A stretch of DNA of 64,000 bases from JAPHTQ01 sp050295975. GTDB taxonomy: Bacteria > Pseudomonadota > Gammaproteobacteria > Thiohalomonadales > Thiohalomonadaceae. A program made the position numbers and the translations under genes. The stretch spans positions 1 to 64,000 of the forward strand of contig JBNKQR010000006.1 of NCBI GenBank assembly GCA_050295975.1. Direction: 5' to 3'. Shown piece after piece: positions 1 to 8,627 of the stretch (position 1 is its first letter; each line of letters opens with the position of its first letter). The notes under the pieces were generated by a model. The model saw nothing but the letters and a program-made list of their open reading frames with translations, was not told where the DNA came from and did no database searches.

Positions 1-1
1 C

Positions 2-871
2 ACGCCATTACCTACGCCTCTTTATCCACCTCACGGTACGTGGGTACTTTGTGGCTATGGTCGATTTGGTAAGGCCGTAAAAGAACAGCTGGAACAGGAG
101 GGAGTCGCCACTGTTATTGTCGAGGCCGATCCGGAGGGGACCGACTGTGTCGGTATGTGCGTGATTGGGCGTGGGACAGAAGCGGAGACCCTGAACGAGG
201 CAAATATCGCAAATGCAGTCGGCATCGTCGCGGGTACTGACGACGACGCCAATAATCTCTCCATTATTATGACCGCCTCAGAGATAAATCCGGATCTGTT
301 CATGGTGGCGCGGCAGAACAAAAGCGACAATCATGACATCTTCCAGGCAGCACTACTGGATTTGGTCATGCAACGGAGTGAGATTATCGCTCGTGACATC
401 CTCGCAATGCTGACCACACCATTACTGGATGACTTCCTGCATCTGATTTTGTGTGAAAATAATGACTGGGCCAACCAACAGGTCAGCCGTCTCAGTGCGG
501 TGATCGGTGAAGAGGTGCCCGATATCTGGCACTACACTATCGACGAAGAGAGCACGCCGGCCGTCTGCAATGTATTGCAGCAAGGGGGACTGGTGTCGCT
601 TGATGAGTTGTTGCGCGATCCGCGTGAATACACGGAACACCTTCCCTGTTTACCACTATTGATCATGCGTAGTGAGCAGGAAAAAATCCTGTTTCCGGAT
701 GGCAATCTTGTGCTGGAGGAGGGCGACAAACTGCTATTCGCCGGTCATATCGATGCCTATCAACGGATGAAGTGGGTACTGCGAAACGTCAATGCTCTAC
801 GCTATGTGCAGTGCGGTGAAGAGAGAGCGACCGGATATCTCTGGCAGGTACTGTTCCCGCCGCGCTCCTGA
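2..871 (+). CDS. TrkA-N (RCK) domain potassium channel/ion transport protein, 5' truncated
   Basis: The reading frame is open from the first bases of the window, so the start lies upstream. About 10-20 codons in, a stretch ending GYGRFGKAV fits the GxGxxG dinucleotide-binding loop of a TrkA-N/RCK domain, followed by a conserved EAD acidic end of beta-2. The last 80 or so residues (PDGNLVLEEGDKLLFAG) look like a TrkA-C regulatory domain. RCK domains gate potassium channels or Trk/Kef transporters by binding NAD(H) or other ligands at the inner membrane. The missing N-terminal part probably holds the pore. The gene abuts the convergent response regulator gene with no spacer. Confidence 0.8.
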   Translation, partial: TPLPTPLYPPHGTWVLCGYGRFGKAVKEQLEQEGVATVIVEADPEGTDCVGMCVIGRGTEAETLNEANIANAVGIVAGTDDDANNLSIIMTASEINPDLFMVARQNKSDNHDIFQAALLDLVMQRSEIIARDILAMLTTPLLDDFLHLILCENNDWANQQVSRLSAVIGEEVPDIWHYTIDEESTPAVCNVLQQGGLVSLDELLRDPREYTEHLPCLPLLIMRSEQEKILFPDGNLVLEEGDKLLFAGHIDAYQRMKWVLRNVNALRYVQCGEERATGYLWQVLFPPRS

Positions 872-1573
872 TTAGAGCGCTTCCTGCTCCAGCCAGTCGA
901 GGCGGTAGCCGTACTGGTAGACAGCGGTCAGTTGCCAGCCATGCTCCGGTGTCAGCTCCAGCTTCTTGCGCAGGCGGCTAATGTGGGTGTCTACGGTGCG
1001 GGTATTGATGTTGGCCGATTGGCGCCAGACTTTCTCGAGCAGTTCCTGACGGGTGATAATCTGTCCCAGATTGTTCAACAGGTAATGGGCCAAGCTGAAC
1101 TCCTTCTGAGTCAGGGTCAGTAGTTCACCATTTTTTCGCAGTTGACGGCTGTGGGTGTCCAGCTCGAAGGGGCCGAAGTTCAACCGGGCTGATTTTCCCT
1201 GAGGTTTGTTACGTCGACGCGAGAGCGCATCAACACGTGCGAGTAACTCCATCTGGCGTGGAGGTTTTACCAGATAATCATCGGCACCGTTTTTTAACGC
1301 GGTAACGATATCTTCCTCATCATCACGACAGGTGAGAAACATGATCGGCAGGTTTTGCCCAAGCTCACCGCGCACAATGCGCAGCAGTTCGAGACCACTT
1401 AGGTCGGGCATACCCCAGTCTAGAATGAGTAAGTCGAAGCCATTGCTGCCGCGAACTTCCTGCAGGAAGGATTCACAGGTTTCAAAATCGACACAATGGT
1501 GTCCAGCCTCTTCAATCCAGGCATTGACGGGCTTACGTTGAATTGGGTCATCTTCTACAAAAGCAATTTTCAC
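872..1573 (-). CDS. OmpR/PhoB-family response regulator
   Basis: Receiver domain (residues 1-118) followed by a winged-helix Trans_reg_C domain (about 130-230). Visible receiver residues are acidic E7-D8-D9, phospho-acceptor D52 in LILDWGMPD, T81 and K103 in YLVKPP. The C-terminal half carries the RTVDTHISRLRKKL recognition-helix signature. I place the start at a GTG because AAGGAA lies about 8 nt upstream and the protein then begins MKIAFVEDD, the usual receiver start; a longer ATG start at 1612 would add 13 unrelated residues. No histidine kinase is adjacent, so this is an orphan regulator here and its targets are unknown. Confidence 0.88.
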   Translation of the reverse strand: MKIAFVEDDPIQRKPVNAWIEEAGHHCVDFETCESFLQEVRGSNGFDLLILDWGMPDLSGLELLRIVRGELGQNLPIMFLTCRDDEEDIVTALKNGADDYLVKPPRQMELLARVDALSRRRNKPQGKSARLNFGPFELDTHSRQLRKNGELLTLTQKEFSLAHYLLNNLGQIITRQELLEKVWRQSANINTRTVDTHISRLRKKLELTPEHGWQLTAVYQYGYRLDWLEQEAL

Positions 1574-1682
1574 GGAAGCTTTCCTTGTTCCGGTTAGTTG
1601 ATATACCACCAAAGTATAGTCTGAATGTATCCTAAGTGTTAAGGGTTGTATGCTACGAGCTTAAATTTCAGGGACAATATTA

Positions 1683-2126
1683 GTGATTGATGAAGATAAG
1701 GGCGGTGCGCATCTGATAAATGTCACGGAGCATCAGGGTGATGGGGATGCTGTACATTACGTGTTGCAGCAGATCGTGCAGATGCTGGACCGCTTGCTGA
1801 AAGAGAACGAAGCGGGCCACATAGACCTTACAGAGCGAAACTTGAGCGGGGAAGAGCTTGCGATGTTGCATAAGCTGTTAGGAGAGAACGGCACCCGTGC
1901 TGACATACAGGACTACGGTAATACCCAAATCACATCCACGGGTATTCCCGGGGTTTGGTGGGTGCAACATCTGGACGGTATGGATCAGGTGATAGGTGAG
2001 TTTATAGAGGTTAACTATTGTCCCGAAGTGTTGATAGCCGTTACCGAGGATATGCGTGAGGGGCGTGAGGCACTTAAGGCGCGTCTGTTCGAAGTGCAGA
2101 TGACACGCAAACGGCGAAAATCCTGA
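1683..2126 (+). CDS. HupH/HyaF C-terminal-domain protein (hydrogenase expression/maturation)
   Basis: 147-residue protein starting at GTG. The region NLSGEELAMLHKLLGENG, followed by a stretch with GIPGVWWVQHLDG and IEVNYCPEVL, matches the organisation of the HupH_C domain, in which a variable strand precedes an FPGVW-type motif and a final EV-x-x-xP segment. HupH/HyaF proteins are known as accessory factors for NiFe hydrogenases, often for small-subunit maturation or oxygen protection. It lies about 170 nt upstream of a hydrogenase operon on the same strand, supporting a role there. The usual N-terminal HupH half is missing. Identification is by eye from motif order. Confidence 0.65.
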   Translation: MIDEDKGGAHLINVTEHQGDGDAVHYVLQQIVQMLDRLLKENEAGHIDLTERNLSGEELAMLHKLLGENGTRADIQDYGNTQITSTGIPGVWWVQHLDGMDQVIGEFIEVNYCPEVLIAVTEDMREGREALKARLFEVQMTRKRRKS

Positions 2127-2295
2127 GCAAAATCAGGGATAACTGCCATATGAAAGATATTCTCCACCAGCCGCTTCCATAATGTCCCTCAGGGTCTAGA
2201 ATTTAGGCCAATGTCATCGGTAGAGACGAATTGGGCATCATCATGAAGGCGGCAGTAACGGTAGCAACAAAATGGGCAACCCAGGAATGGAAACC

Positions 2296-3393
2296 ATGAG
2301 TCACAGCGGTTTCTTACCCCGGCAACAAGTTTCGGAGCTCCTGCAGTTAATTCACAGCGCCGGGTATCAGACCATCGGACCACAACTGCTGGATGGTGCC
2401 ATCCAATATCGGGAGTTGGGAAGTAGCGACGAGCTGCCCTGGGGTATCAGTCAGACCCAGGCCCCAGGAGAATATCGTCTACTACAGGACAATCATCCCC
2501 GCGCCTTTGCCTGGGCCAACGGTCCACAGGCGTTAAAGCCCTACCTCTTTGCCCCTCATGAGACCCTCTGGCGCGCTACACAGGGCGAGGATGGCGTACT
2601 CCAGTTCACAACCCCCTTGCCTGAAGGCAAGCCGCTGGCGGTGATCGGTGTTCGCGCCTGTGATCTGGCGGCGCTGGCGATCCATGACCGCCATTTCCTA
2701 GGTGATACGCCTGACGCCCATTACGCCGCCCGGCGGGCGAAGATGCTACTGATTGCGGTTAACTGTAGCCACCCCGCGGCAACCTGTTTCTGCGCCAGTA
2801 CCGGCGATGGCCCGTCTGCAGAGGCGGGTTTCGACCTGTTACTGGACGAACTAGAGGACGGATATTTATTAAGTTCAGGTAGCGATGCCGGTCAGGCCAT
2901 TCTGGAACAGCTGAAGCTGCAGCAAGCAGAGGATTCCCAGCTGTTCACTGCGGCGGAGCAGAACCGTACTGCTGCCCTGCAACAGCGCAGTCTGCCAGCT
3001 GGCAATCTACAGGGATCGCTGTTTGCCAATCTGGAGCACCCGCACTGGCAGGAGGTGGGCGCTCGCTGCCTCGCCTGTGGCAACTGCACTTCGGTCTGCC
3101 CCACCTGTTTTTGCCACGGTGAGCAGGAGGTTCCGTCACTGGATGGTGGTTCTAGCGACCATATCCGCCAGTGGGATTCCTGCTTCAGCGCGGGACACAG
3201 CTATATCCATGGCCTGGTGATCCGCGCCGAGACACCGCAGCGTTATCGTCAGTGGCTGACCCACAAGCTGGGTAGCTGGCACGATCAGTTTGGACGTTCC
3301 GGTTGTGTCGGCTGTGGCCGTTGCATCAGCTGGTGTCCGGTGGGGATCGATATCACCGAAGAGGCAGCAGCGATCTGCGGAGGTGAGCAATGA
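2296..3393 (+). CDS. hydB: Hydrogenase beta subunit, 4Fe-4S ferredoxin-like (group 3b)
   Basis: Electron-transfer subunit of a cytosolic heterotetrameric NiFe hydrogenase, related to anaerobic sulfite reductase subunit A. Two ferredoxin-type cysteine clusters near the C-terminus, CLACGNCTSVC (from about residue 258) and GCVGCGRCISWC (from about 337), each bind a 4Fe-4S cluster. I chose the ATG at 2296 because AGGAA sits 8 nt upstream and the protein starts MSHSGFLPRQQ; ATGs at 2272 and 2287 are in frame but lack a good ribosome site. Overlaps the gamma subunit gene by 4 nt (ATGA), so translation is coupled. It is expected to pass electrons between the small subunit and the flavin subunit. Confidence 0.9.
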   Translation: MSHSGFLPRQQVSELLQLIHSAGYQTIGPQLLDGAIQYRELGSSDELPWGISQTQAPGEYRLLQDNHPRAFAWANGPQALKPYLFAPHETLWRATQGEDGVLQFTTPLPEGKPLAVIGVRACDLAALAIHDRHFLGDTPDAHYAARRAKMLLIAVNCSHPAATCFCASTGDGPSAEAGFDLLLDELEDGYLLSSGSDAGQAILEQLKLQQAEDSQLFTAAEQNRTAALQQRSLPAGNLQGSLFANLEHPHWQEVGARCLACGNCTSVCPTCFCHGEQEVPSLDGGSSDHIRQWDSCFSAGHSYIHGLVIRAETPQRYRQWLTHKLGSWHDQFGRSGCVGCGRCISWCPVGIDITEEAAAICGGEQ

Positions 3394-4223
3394 ACGGTAA
3401 TCGGCTACTGCATGAGGCGCAGATCGTCGAGCGCATCCAGGAGACCCCCAGTATCTTCACCCTGCGCCTGCGTTTCACCGATCCTCAGGTGCATGAGGCC
3501 TATAGCTTCGAGCCGGGACAGTTCAACATGCTTTATCTCTATGGTGTTGGTGAGGTGGCCATCTCCATCGTCTCCGATCCAGATGATGAACACATGTACG
3601 ACCACACCATTCGCGCTGTCGGTCGAGTCACCAATGCAATGGCGCGATTGCGGGTGGGTGAGCGTATCGGTGTTCGAGGCCCCTATGGTCGTGGTTGGCC
3701 GATGAGGGAGGCGGAGGGGCAGGATGTGGTGATCGCCACCGGCGGACTCGGTTGCGCGCCAGTGGTTTCAGTTATTAATTACGTACTGCGTCGTCGTGAG
3801 CGTTACAAAAGATTGATTATCATGCAGGGGGTCAAGCACGCTGAGGATCTGATCTGGAAGTCCCGTTATCAGGAGTGGAGCAAATTGCCTGATACCCAGG
3901 TGCTACTGGCTGCTGACGAGGGCGGGGCGCTATGGCCCTGGCATATCGGCAATGTCTCGACACTGTTTGACAAGGCACATCTCGATGTGGAGAACAGCAC
4001 AGTGATGATGTGCGGCCCGGAGGGGATGATGGTGGCGGTGGCAAAGGGACTAATCACGCGACGAATGCCTGAGAATAAACTCTGGTTGAGCATGGAGCGC
4101 AACATGCAGTGCGGTGCCGGGAAGTGTGGTCACTGTCAGCACGGTGGGCGCTTCGTCTGCAAGGACGGCCCGGTATTCAACTATACCGATGTCAAACCGT
4201 TGCTTGGCGTGAGGGGGTTCTGA
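3390..4223 (+). CDS. hydG: Hydrogenase gamma subunit, FAD/NAD(P)-binding reductase
   Basis: 277-residue flavin reductase subunit that exchanges electrons between the hydrogenase and NAD(P)H. The N-terminal half is a ferredoxin-reductase FAD barrel with a GPYGRGWP loop. The middle has a nucleotide-binding GGLGCAP glycine loop and MMCGPEGMM. The C-terminus has a four-cysteine motif (C241, C246, C249, C257) typical of the 2Fe-2S site of dihydroorotate dehydrogenase electron-transfer subunits and of AsrB/HydG. The stop codon overlaps the next ATG by one base (TGATG). Whether NAD or NADP is preferred cannot be read from the sequence. Confidence 0.9.
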   Translation: MNGNRLLHEAQIVERIQETPSIFTLRLRFTDPQVHEAYSFEPGQFNMLYLYGVGEVAISIVSDPDDEHMYDHTIRAVGRVTNAMARLRVGERIGVRGPYGRGWPMREAEGQDVVIATGGLGCAPVVSVINYVLRRRERYKRLIIMQGVKHAEDLIWKSRYQEWSKLPDTQVLLAADEGGALWPWHIGNVSTLFDKAHLDVENSTVMMCGPEGMMVAVAKGLITRRMPENKLWLSMERNMQCGAGKCGHCQHGGRFVCKDGPVFNYTDVKPLLGVRGF

Positions 4224-5002
4224 TGGTCAAGCCAAAAGTTGCGGTACATAAATTCTCCTCCTGCGATGGTTGCCAGTTAGCATTTCTCAATGCAGGTGAG
4301 GATTTGATCACCCTGACCACTCTGGTCGACATTGTTCACTTCGCCGAGGCCGGTTTCTATTGTGAAGATAGCCTGGTCGATATCGCTTTTATCGAGGGCA
4401 GTATCAGCACCGCTGAGGAAAAGGAACGGATTCATGATATCCGAGAAAACAGTCGCTTCCTGGTCACCATCGGCGCCTGTGCCACCGCTGGTGGGCTACA
4501 GGCGCTGCGCAACATGCATGACCACAAACAGTGGATAAAGGAAATTTACGCCCATCCCAAGACGATCAGTCTGTTGGCTGATTCGGTACCGATCAGTAAA
4601 CACGTCAAGGTTGATCTGGAACTGTGGGGCTGTCCGGTCAACGGTACCCAGGTACTTGGCGCAGTGCGCTCGTTATTGATGGGTGTGTTGCCACATGAAG
4701 AGCAGGATAAGGTCTGTCTTGAGTGCAAACGACAACAGAATGTATGTGTGACCGTAACGCGGGGGGAACCGTGCATGGGGCCGGTAACACGCAGTGGTTG
4801 CGGTGCGATCTGTCCCGAGATAGAGCGCGGCTGCTACGCCTGTTACGGACCGGCGAACCGAGTAAATACCACTGCACTGGCCAATCGCTTTGAAGGACTT
4901 GGATTGATGTCCGATGAGATCGCGCGGCGCTTTCTCTTCATTAACAATCATGCTCCAGCGTTTCATGTCGAAGGCCTGAAATGGCAGGGGAAAAAATCAT
5001 GA
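4223..5002 (+). CDS. hydD: NiFe hydrogenase delta (small) subunit
   Basis: 259-residue small subunit carrying iron-sulfur clusters next to the NiFe site. The N-terminus KFSSCDGCQLAFL has the C-x-x-C of the proximal cluster. Further cysteines occur at GACATAGG, LWGCPV, CLECKRQQNVC, GEPCMGPV and SGCGAICP. There is no Tat signal peptide, so the enzyme stays in the cytoplasm, as expected for group 3. The frame extends upstream to 4109, but the ATG at 4223 gives the normal small-subunit start and is translationally coupled to the gamma gene. Confidence 0.92.
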   Translation: MVKPKVAVHKFSSCDGCQLAFLNAGEDLITLTTLVDIVHFAEAGFYCEDSLVDIAFIEGSISTAEEKERIHDIRENSRFLVTIGACATAGGLQALRNMHDHKQWIKEIYAHPKTISLLADSVPISKHVKVDLELWGCPVNGTQVLGAVRSLLMGVLPHEEQDKVCLECKRQQNVCVTVTRGEPCMGPVTRSGCGAICPEIERGCYACYGPANRVNTTALANRFEGLGLMSDEIARRFLFINNHAPAFHVEGLKWQGKKS

Positions 5003-6324
5003 GCGAGCGCAAAGAACTCCATATCAAGGTGCCGGTGCTGACTCGTGTTGAAGGGGAAGGTGCACTGGACCTGGTCGTACACGATGGTCGTATAGAAAAG
5101 GTCCAGTTACGTATTTTTGAACCGCCACGCTTGTTTGAAAAGTTTCTTGAAGGGCGTAGCTACACGGAGGTACCGGACATCGTTGCCCGCATCTGCGGTA
5201 TCTGCCCGGTGGCCTACCAGATGAGTTCATGTCACGCCATTGAATCGATCTTTGATGCCGACCCGGGTCCCTGGGTACGCACCATGCGTCGACTCTTTTA
5301 TTGTGGTGAGTGGATCGAATCTCACGCCCTGCACATACACCTGTTGGCGGCCCCCGATTTTCTTGGTTGTGGTAACGCTATTGAGATGTCGGCCAAATAC
5401 CCGGAAGAGGTGAAGCGCGGCATGAAGTTGCAGGCGCTGGGTAACAAAATTCTTCGTGCACTCGGCGGGCGTTCAGTGCATCCGGTCGGAGCACTGGTTG
5501 GTGGCTTCTATCACTCGCCGGATCGCAAGACCATGACAGCATTGCTGGAGGAGTGCCGTCAAGCATTGCCGATGGTTGAGTCATTGGTAAAGTGGGTGGC
5601 TACACTGCCACTGCCCGACGACGAGCAGGAGTTTGTTAGCGTCGCCCTGCGTCATCCAGACGAATATCCTTTTAACGAAGGCCGTATTGTGAGCAGCGAC
5701 GGTCTCGATATTCCCATTAGCGAGTTTCACAACTACTTCCGTGAAATCCATGTCCCGCATTCGACTGCCCTACATGGACGTTACTTTCCCGGTGGTTATC
5801 GTGATGGTGAGGAGGGGATTCCCTATTTGGTCGGGCCCCTGGCGCGGGTGAACCTCAACTTTACGCAACTACCGCAGGTGGTGCAGGACGACCTGAACCA
5901 GAGCGGCTTTCACTTTCCCAGCAAAAATATGTTTCATAGTGCCCTGGCCAGAGCGGCTGAACTGCATTACTGCCTGCTAGAGGCGATCGCTATTCTGGAA
6001 AACTACACGCCCAGTAAAACACCACACGTAAAGGTCAAAGCGAAGGCGGGTATCGGATTTGGTTGCACCGAAGCGCCGCGCGGTTTTCTCTGGCATCGCT
6101 ATGAACTGGATGATGAAGGAAAAGTACTCAAGGCAACGATCACTCCACCTACCAGTCAAAATCAGGCGCGTATCGAAGAGGACCTGAAACTTTCGTTGGA
6201 GCGTCTGGGTTTCGAAAACGAAGACGATACGATACGTCTGCGTGGCGAACAGGTGATCCGAAACTACGATCCCTGTATCTCCTGCTCAACCCACTTCCTC
6301 AAGGTGAATGTCACACGACGCTAA
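4999..6324 (+). CDS. hydA: NiFe hydrogenase alpha (large) subunit, group 3b-like
   Basis: Catalytic subunit, 441 residues. The N-terminal RICGICPVAY motif (C66, C69) and C-terminal DPCISCSTH (C426, C429) supply the four cysteines that bind the NiFe centre. Nine residues (FLKVNVTRR) follow the final histidine and are the likely C-terminal peptide removed by the maturation protease encoded next. The ATG at 4999 overlaps the delta-gene stop by 4 nt and has AGGGG about 9 nt upstream; the alternative at 4981 would extend the overlap. With beta, gamma and delta it forms a soluble, reversible NAD(P)-linked hydrogenase (sulfhydrogenase type). Group assignment rests on the subunit order. Confidence 0.93.
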   Translation: MSERKELHIKVPVLTRVEGEGALDLVVHDGRIEKVQLRIFEPPRLFEKFLEGRSYTEVPDIVARICGICPVAYQMSSCHAIESIFDADPGPWVRTMRRLFYCGEWIESHALHIHLLAAPDFLGCGNAIEMSAKYPEEVKRGMKLQALGNKILRALGGRSVHPVGALVGGFYHSPDRKTMTALLEECRQALPMVESLVKWVATLPLPDDEQEFVSVALRHPDEYPFNEGRIVSSDGLDIPISEFHNYFREIHVPHSTALHGRYFPGGYRDGEEGIPYLVGPLARVNLNFTQLPQVVQDDLNQSGFHFPSKNMFHSALARAAELHYCLLEAIAILENYTPSKTPHVKVKAKAGIGFGCTEAPRGFLWHRYELDDEGKVLKATITPPTSQNQARIEEDLKLSLERLGFENEDDTIRLRGEQVIRNYDPCISCSTHFLKVNVTRR

Positions 6325-6754
6325 ACTCGCGCTGAAGGTGATCGGTATCGGTTCGCCCTTTGGCGGTGATGCTGTCGGCTTTGAGGCGATTGAGCGACTG
6401 CGCAAAGAGCGCAATCGTTTTCCTGCCAAAACGGAATTGCTGTCACTAGATCGTCCAGGCAGTAGTCTGGTGTCGTTGCTGGAGGATGCCAAAACAGTTG
6501 TGCTGATTGATGCCATGCAATCTGGACAACCACCCGGTACGGTACAGCGGATACAACTGACCGAATTGTTGGCAGAGGCCACTCACCCTTCCAGTCACTC
6601 ACTCGGTGTTGCCGAAGCGTTGGCGCTGGCAAAGGCGTTAGGGGTTTTGCCGGAAAAAATTTTAATTTATGGCATTGAGATGGATGAGAGTGGATTAAAA
6701 ACGTCGTGGTATTCCGAATTGCTGCGACTACTGAGCGAGGATATTTCAGGCTAA
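6308..6754 (+). CDS. Hydrogenase maturation protease (HycI/HyaD family)
   Basis: 148-residue endopeptidase that checks nickel loading and cleaves the large-subunit C-terminus. The N-terminal GIGSPFGGDAVGFEAIE, a central VVLIDAMQSG and a later SSHSLGVAEAL provide the acidic, acidic and histidine positions that usually bind nickel in this family. The start lies 17 nt inside the alpha-subunit gene, so it belongs to the same operon. The first motif reads GGDAVG rather than the common GDDGVG, a modest divergence. Confidence 0.87.
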   Translation: MSHDAKLALKVIGIGSPFGGDAVGFEAIERLRKERNRFPAKTELLSLDRPGSSLVSLLEDAKTVVLIDAMQSGQPPGTVQRIQLTELLAEATHPSSHSLGVAEALALAKALGVLPEKILIYGIEMDESGLKTSWYSELLRLLSEDISG

Positions 6755-6806
6755 CAGGCGCAAATCTGACGCACTATTGGAAGCAATCATCACAAGGAGT
6801 GAAGAA

Positions 6807-7781
6807 ATGGATATCAATGATCTGCAATCGGGCGATGTTCTGCTGTTTTCAGGCGAAAAAGGCAGTTTTATTTCCAATGCAATAATGTGGCTTACCGATG
6901 CCCCGGTGAGTCATGCAGCAATGGCCTATACACCCAGTAGTACCATCGTCGAAGAGACGCCACCTGCAGTGCAAACCAATCAGGCTGTTGAGCGCTTTGT
7001 TGACCGTACCATTACGGTAATGCGCCATACCCCGCCGCAAAGTAGTTATTCTCCGGTACTGGATGCCGCAACCGGATATCTCAACGCCGAGGAACCTTAT
7101 GCCAATGCCAATCTTTATCTTGTCGGCATATTGCTGATCTATCGCAAGTTTGCGCCGGATACTCTTGCACAGAAGATCATTATCAAAATCCTGAAGAAGC
7201 TTACTGCTTCGATCATTACCTACTACAACGAACACAAATTCCCAGGCAAGCTGCCCATGGTTTGTTCACAGTTTGTTTTTCAATGCTATGAGGACGGTGG
7301 TGCCAAGTACCGTTTGCGGATCAAGGATGGCGTGCTAGGTTCTGCGCTGAACGTGACGGCGGCGGTACCGAGTTTGCTTGATCAGGCGATTGATCGTGTG
7401 CGTAACGATACGACGCCTGCCTTCCGTGAGACTATTTCAACCCGGATTGGTCTGGCCATGGCCATGCCTGAGATGCAGAGCGATGAAGAACTGGCCGGCG
7501 AACTGTTACAGGCGTTGCAGGCAGCGCCAGCAACACTTACTGAGGTTGTACCAGTGCTGGAAGAGGAACTTGTCGTCGCCGTTCATGAATTTGCACAGGC
7601 GGTGCAGCAGGCACGAACCGGTGTTGCCATAGTCACTGACGAATTGCTTCAGGCCAATACCCTGCGCATGGCCAGTAACAGCATGGCGATGCTTAAGACC
7701 GAGGAGGCCTATTTTGTTACGCCAGGCGATCTGCTATTGCACTGTCCAACTCTGACCCAGGTCGGGGTTATTAACGGGTAA
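6807..7781 (+). CDS. YiiX/YaeF-like permuted NlpC/P60 (papain-fold) family protein
   Basis: 324 residues. The start ATG has AAGGAG 7 nt upstream. The first 190 or so residues show the circularly permuted papain-like order: GDVLLFSGEKGSFISNAI, a histidine motif VSHAAMAY (H36), then the cysteine motif MVCSQFVFQCYEDGG (C153). Family members include YiiX/YaeF and LRAT-like amidases or acyltransferases; the substrate here is unknown. The remaining 130 residues are alanine-, glutamate- and leucine-rich and probably helical, with no recognised domain. No signal peptide is apparent. It follows the hydrogenase operon by 52 nt on the same strand, which may be coincidental. Confidence 0.72.
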   Translation: MDINDLQSGDVLLFSGEKGSFISNAIMWLTDAPVSHAAMAYTPSSTIVEETPPAVQTNQAVERFVDRTITVMRHTPPQSSYSPVLDAATGYLNAEEPYANANLYLVGILLIYRKFAPDTLAQKIIIKILKKLTASIITYYNEHKFPGKLPMVCSQFVFQCYEDGGAKYRLRIKDGVLGSALNVTAAVPSLLDQAIDRVRNDTTPAFRETISTRIGLAMAMPEMQSDEELAGELLQALQAAPATLTEVVPVLEEELVVAVHEFAQAVQQARTGVAIVTDELLQANTLRMASNSMAMLKTEEAYFVTPGDLLLHCPTLTQVGVING

Positions 7782-7850
7782 ACGTTGTGCTGATCATGCC
7801 GGGGGTGTCCCCCGGCGATGAAACCTTATGCACGCTTTTATCCCTTGTTC

Positions 7851-8612
7851 CTAGAAATCCACAGAAAACGATGTTTTAAATGTCGAATCCCGCTTCTCTA
7901 CCCCTAAAGGTGGATCGTTATCGAAGCGCAAATCATATGAGACTACCAGTGACAGCCTGTCGGTAAGTTTGACCTTAAGGCCAGCCTGTTCCAGCAGGCG
8001 GTAATCGTCCGGATTACCGCTGGCAGGTTGGTAGTAGGTGGTGCTTATCAGTGCCGCATCGGGATTGATCTGATATTTGAGTAAAAGATAACTGTTACCC
8101 CGCCAGAGTGTTTCCGTACCCGCATCTGAGTAGCTGTTATCGATGCGCTCTTCACTGCGATAGGCGCCCAGTCCAAGATAGGCCGCACCACGTGCTTCAC
8201 TCTCAAGAAGGGTGAAACGCAAGCCAGCACCTGCAAGACCACGGTACTCCAGTCGGGCGAATTGATCTTTCTCTACCTGGAGATAGGCCTCCCAGGCAAT
8301 GGTTGGTCTGAACTGCTGGATGTGTCGCAGATGGGCGAAGGCGCTGTCACTGCTCTTTATCCTAGCGCTCTTGGCGTAGTCGCCACTCAGTAACAGATAA
8401 TCGGTCATCTCGCCCTGATGCCACTGCAGTTTTGAACCGAGGCTGTACTCCTCCTTCTCTGTATTGCCGGAGGTGTTGCTGATTGAGAGAGCCACATGGC
8501 CGCTGAAACCCTCTTTCGGTTTGTTGCTGTGTATATCCGCCATGCTGACAATGGCGTGAGCATTACTACAGAGTGCGAGAAAAAGGGAAGCGGTGAAAAT
8601 TCGGTACAACAT
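7851..8612 (-). CDS. DUF481-family outer-membrane beta-barrel protein
   Basis: 253 residues with a signal peptide (MLYRIFTASLFLALCSNAHA). The mature part alternates hydrophobic and polar residues in repeated beta strands and ends in a short strand terminating DF, a typical outer-membrane assembly signal. The pattern GHVALSISNTSGNTEKEEYSLGSKLQW resembles YdiY-like DUF481 proteins, described as salt-induced. The ATG at 8612 is chosen because it gives a clean signal peptide; a TTG four codons upstream is possible. It lies 15 nt downstream of the SDR gene and is probably co-transcribed with it. Confidence 0.78.
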   Translation of the reverse strand: MLYRIFTASLFLALCSNAHAIVSMADIHSNKPKEGFSGHVALSISNTSGNTEKEEYSLGSKLQWHQGEMTDYLLLSGDYAKSARIKSSDSAFAHLRHIQQFRPTIAWEAYLQVEKDQFARLEYRGLAGAGLRFTLLESEARGAAYLGLGAYRSEERIDNSYSDAGTETLWRGNSYLLLKYQINPDAALISTTYYQPASGNPDDYRLLEQAGLKVKLTDRLSLVVSYDLRFDNDPPLGVEKRDSTFKTSFSVDF

Positions 8613-8627
8613 GGTAGTGCACAATCC

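Noticed and set aside
7798..7816. GC-rich hairpin between two convergent genes as a terminator
   Set aside because: The stem GCCGGGGG / CCCCCGGC is good but no T-run follows on either strand, so I did not list it as a terminator.
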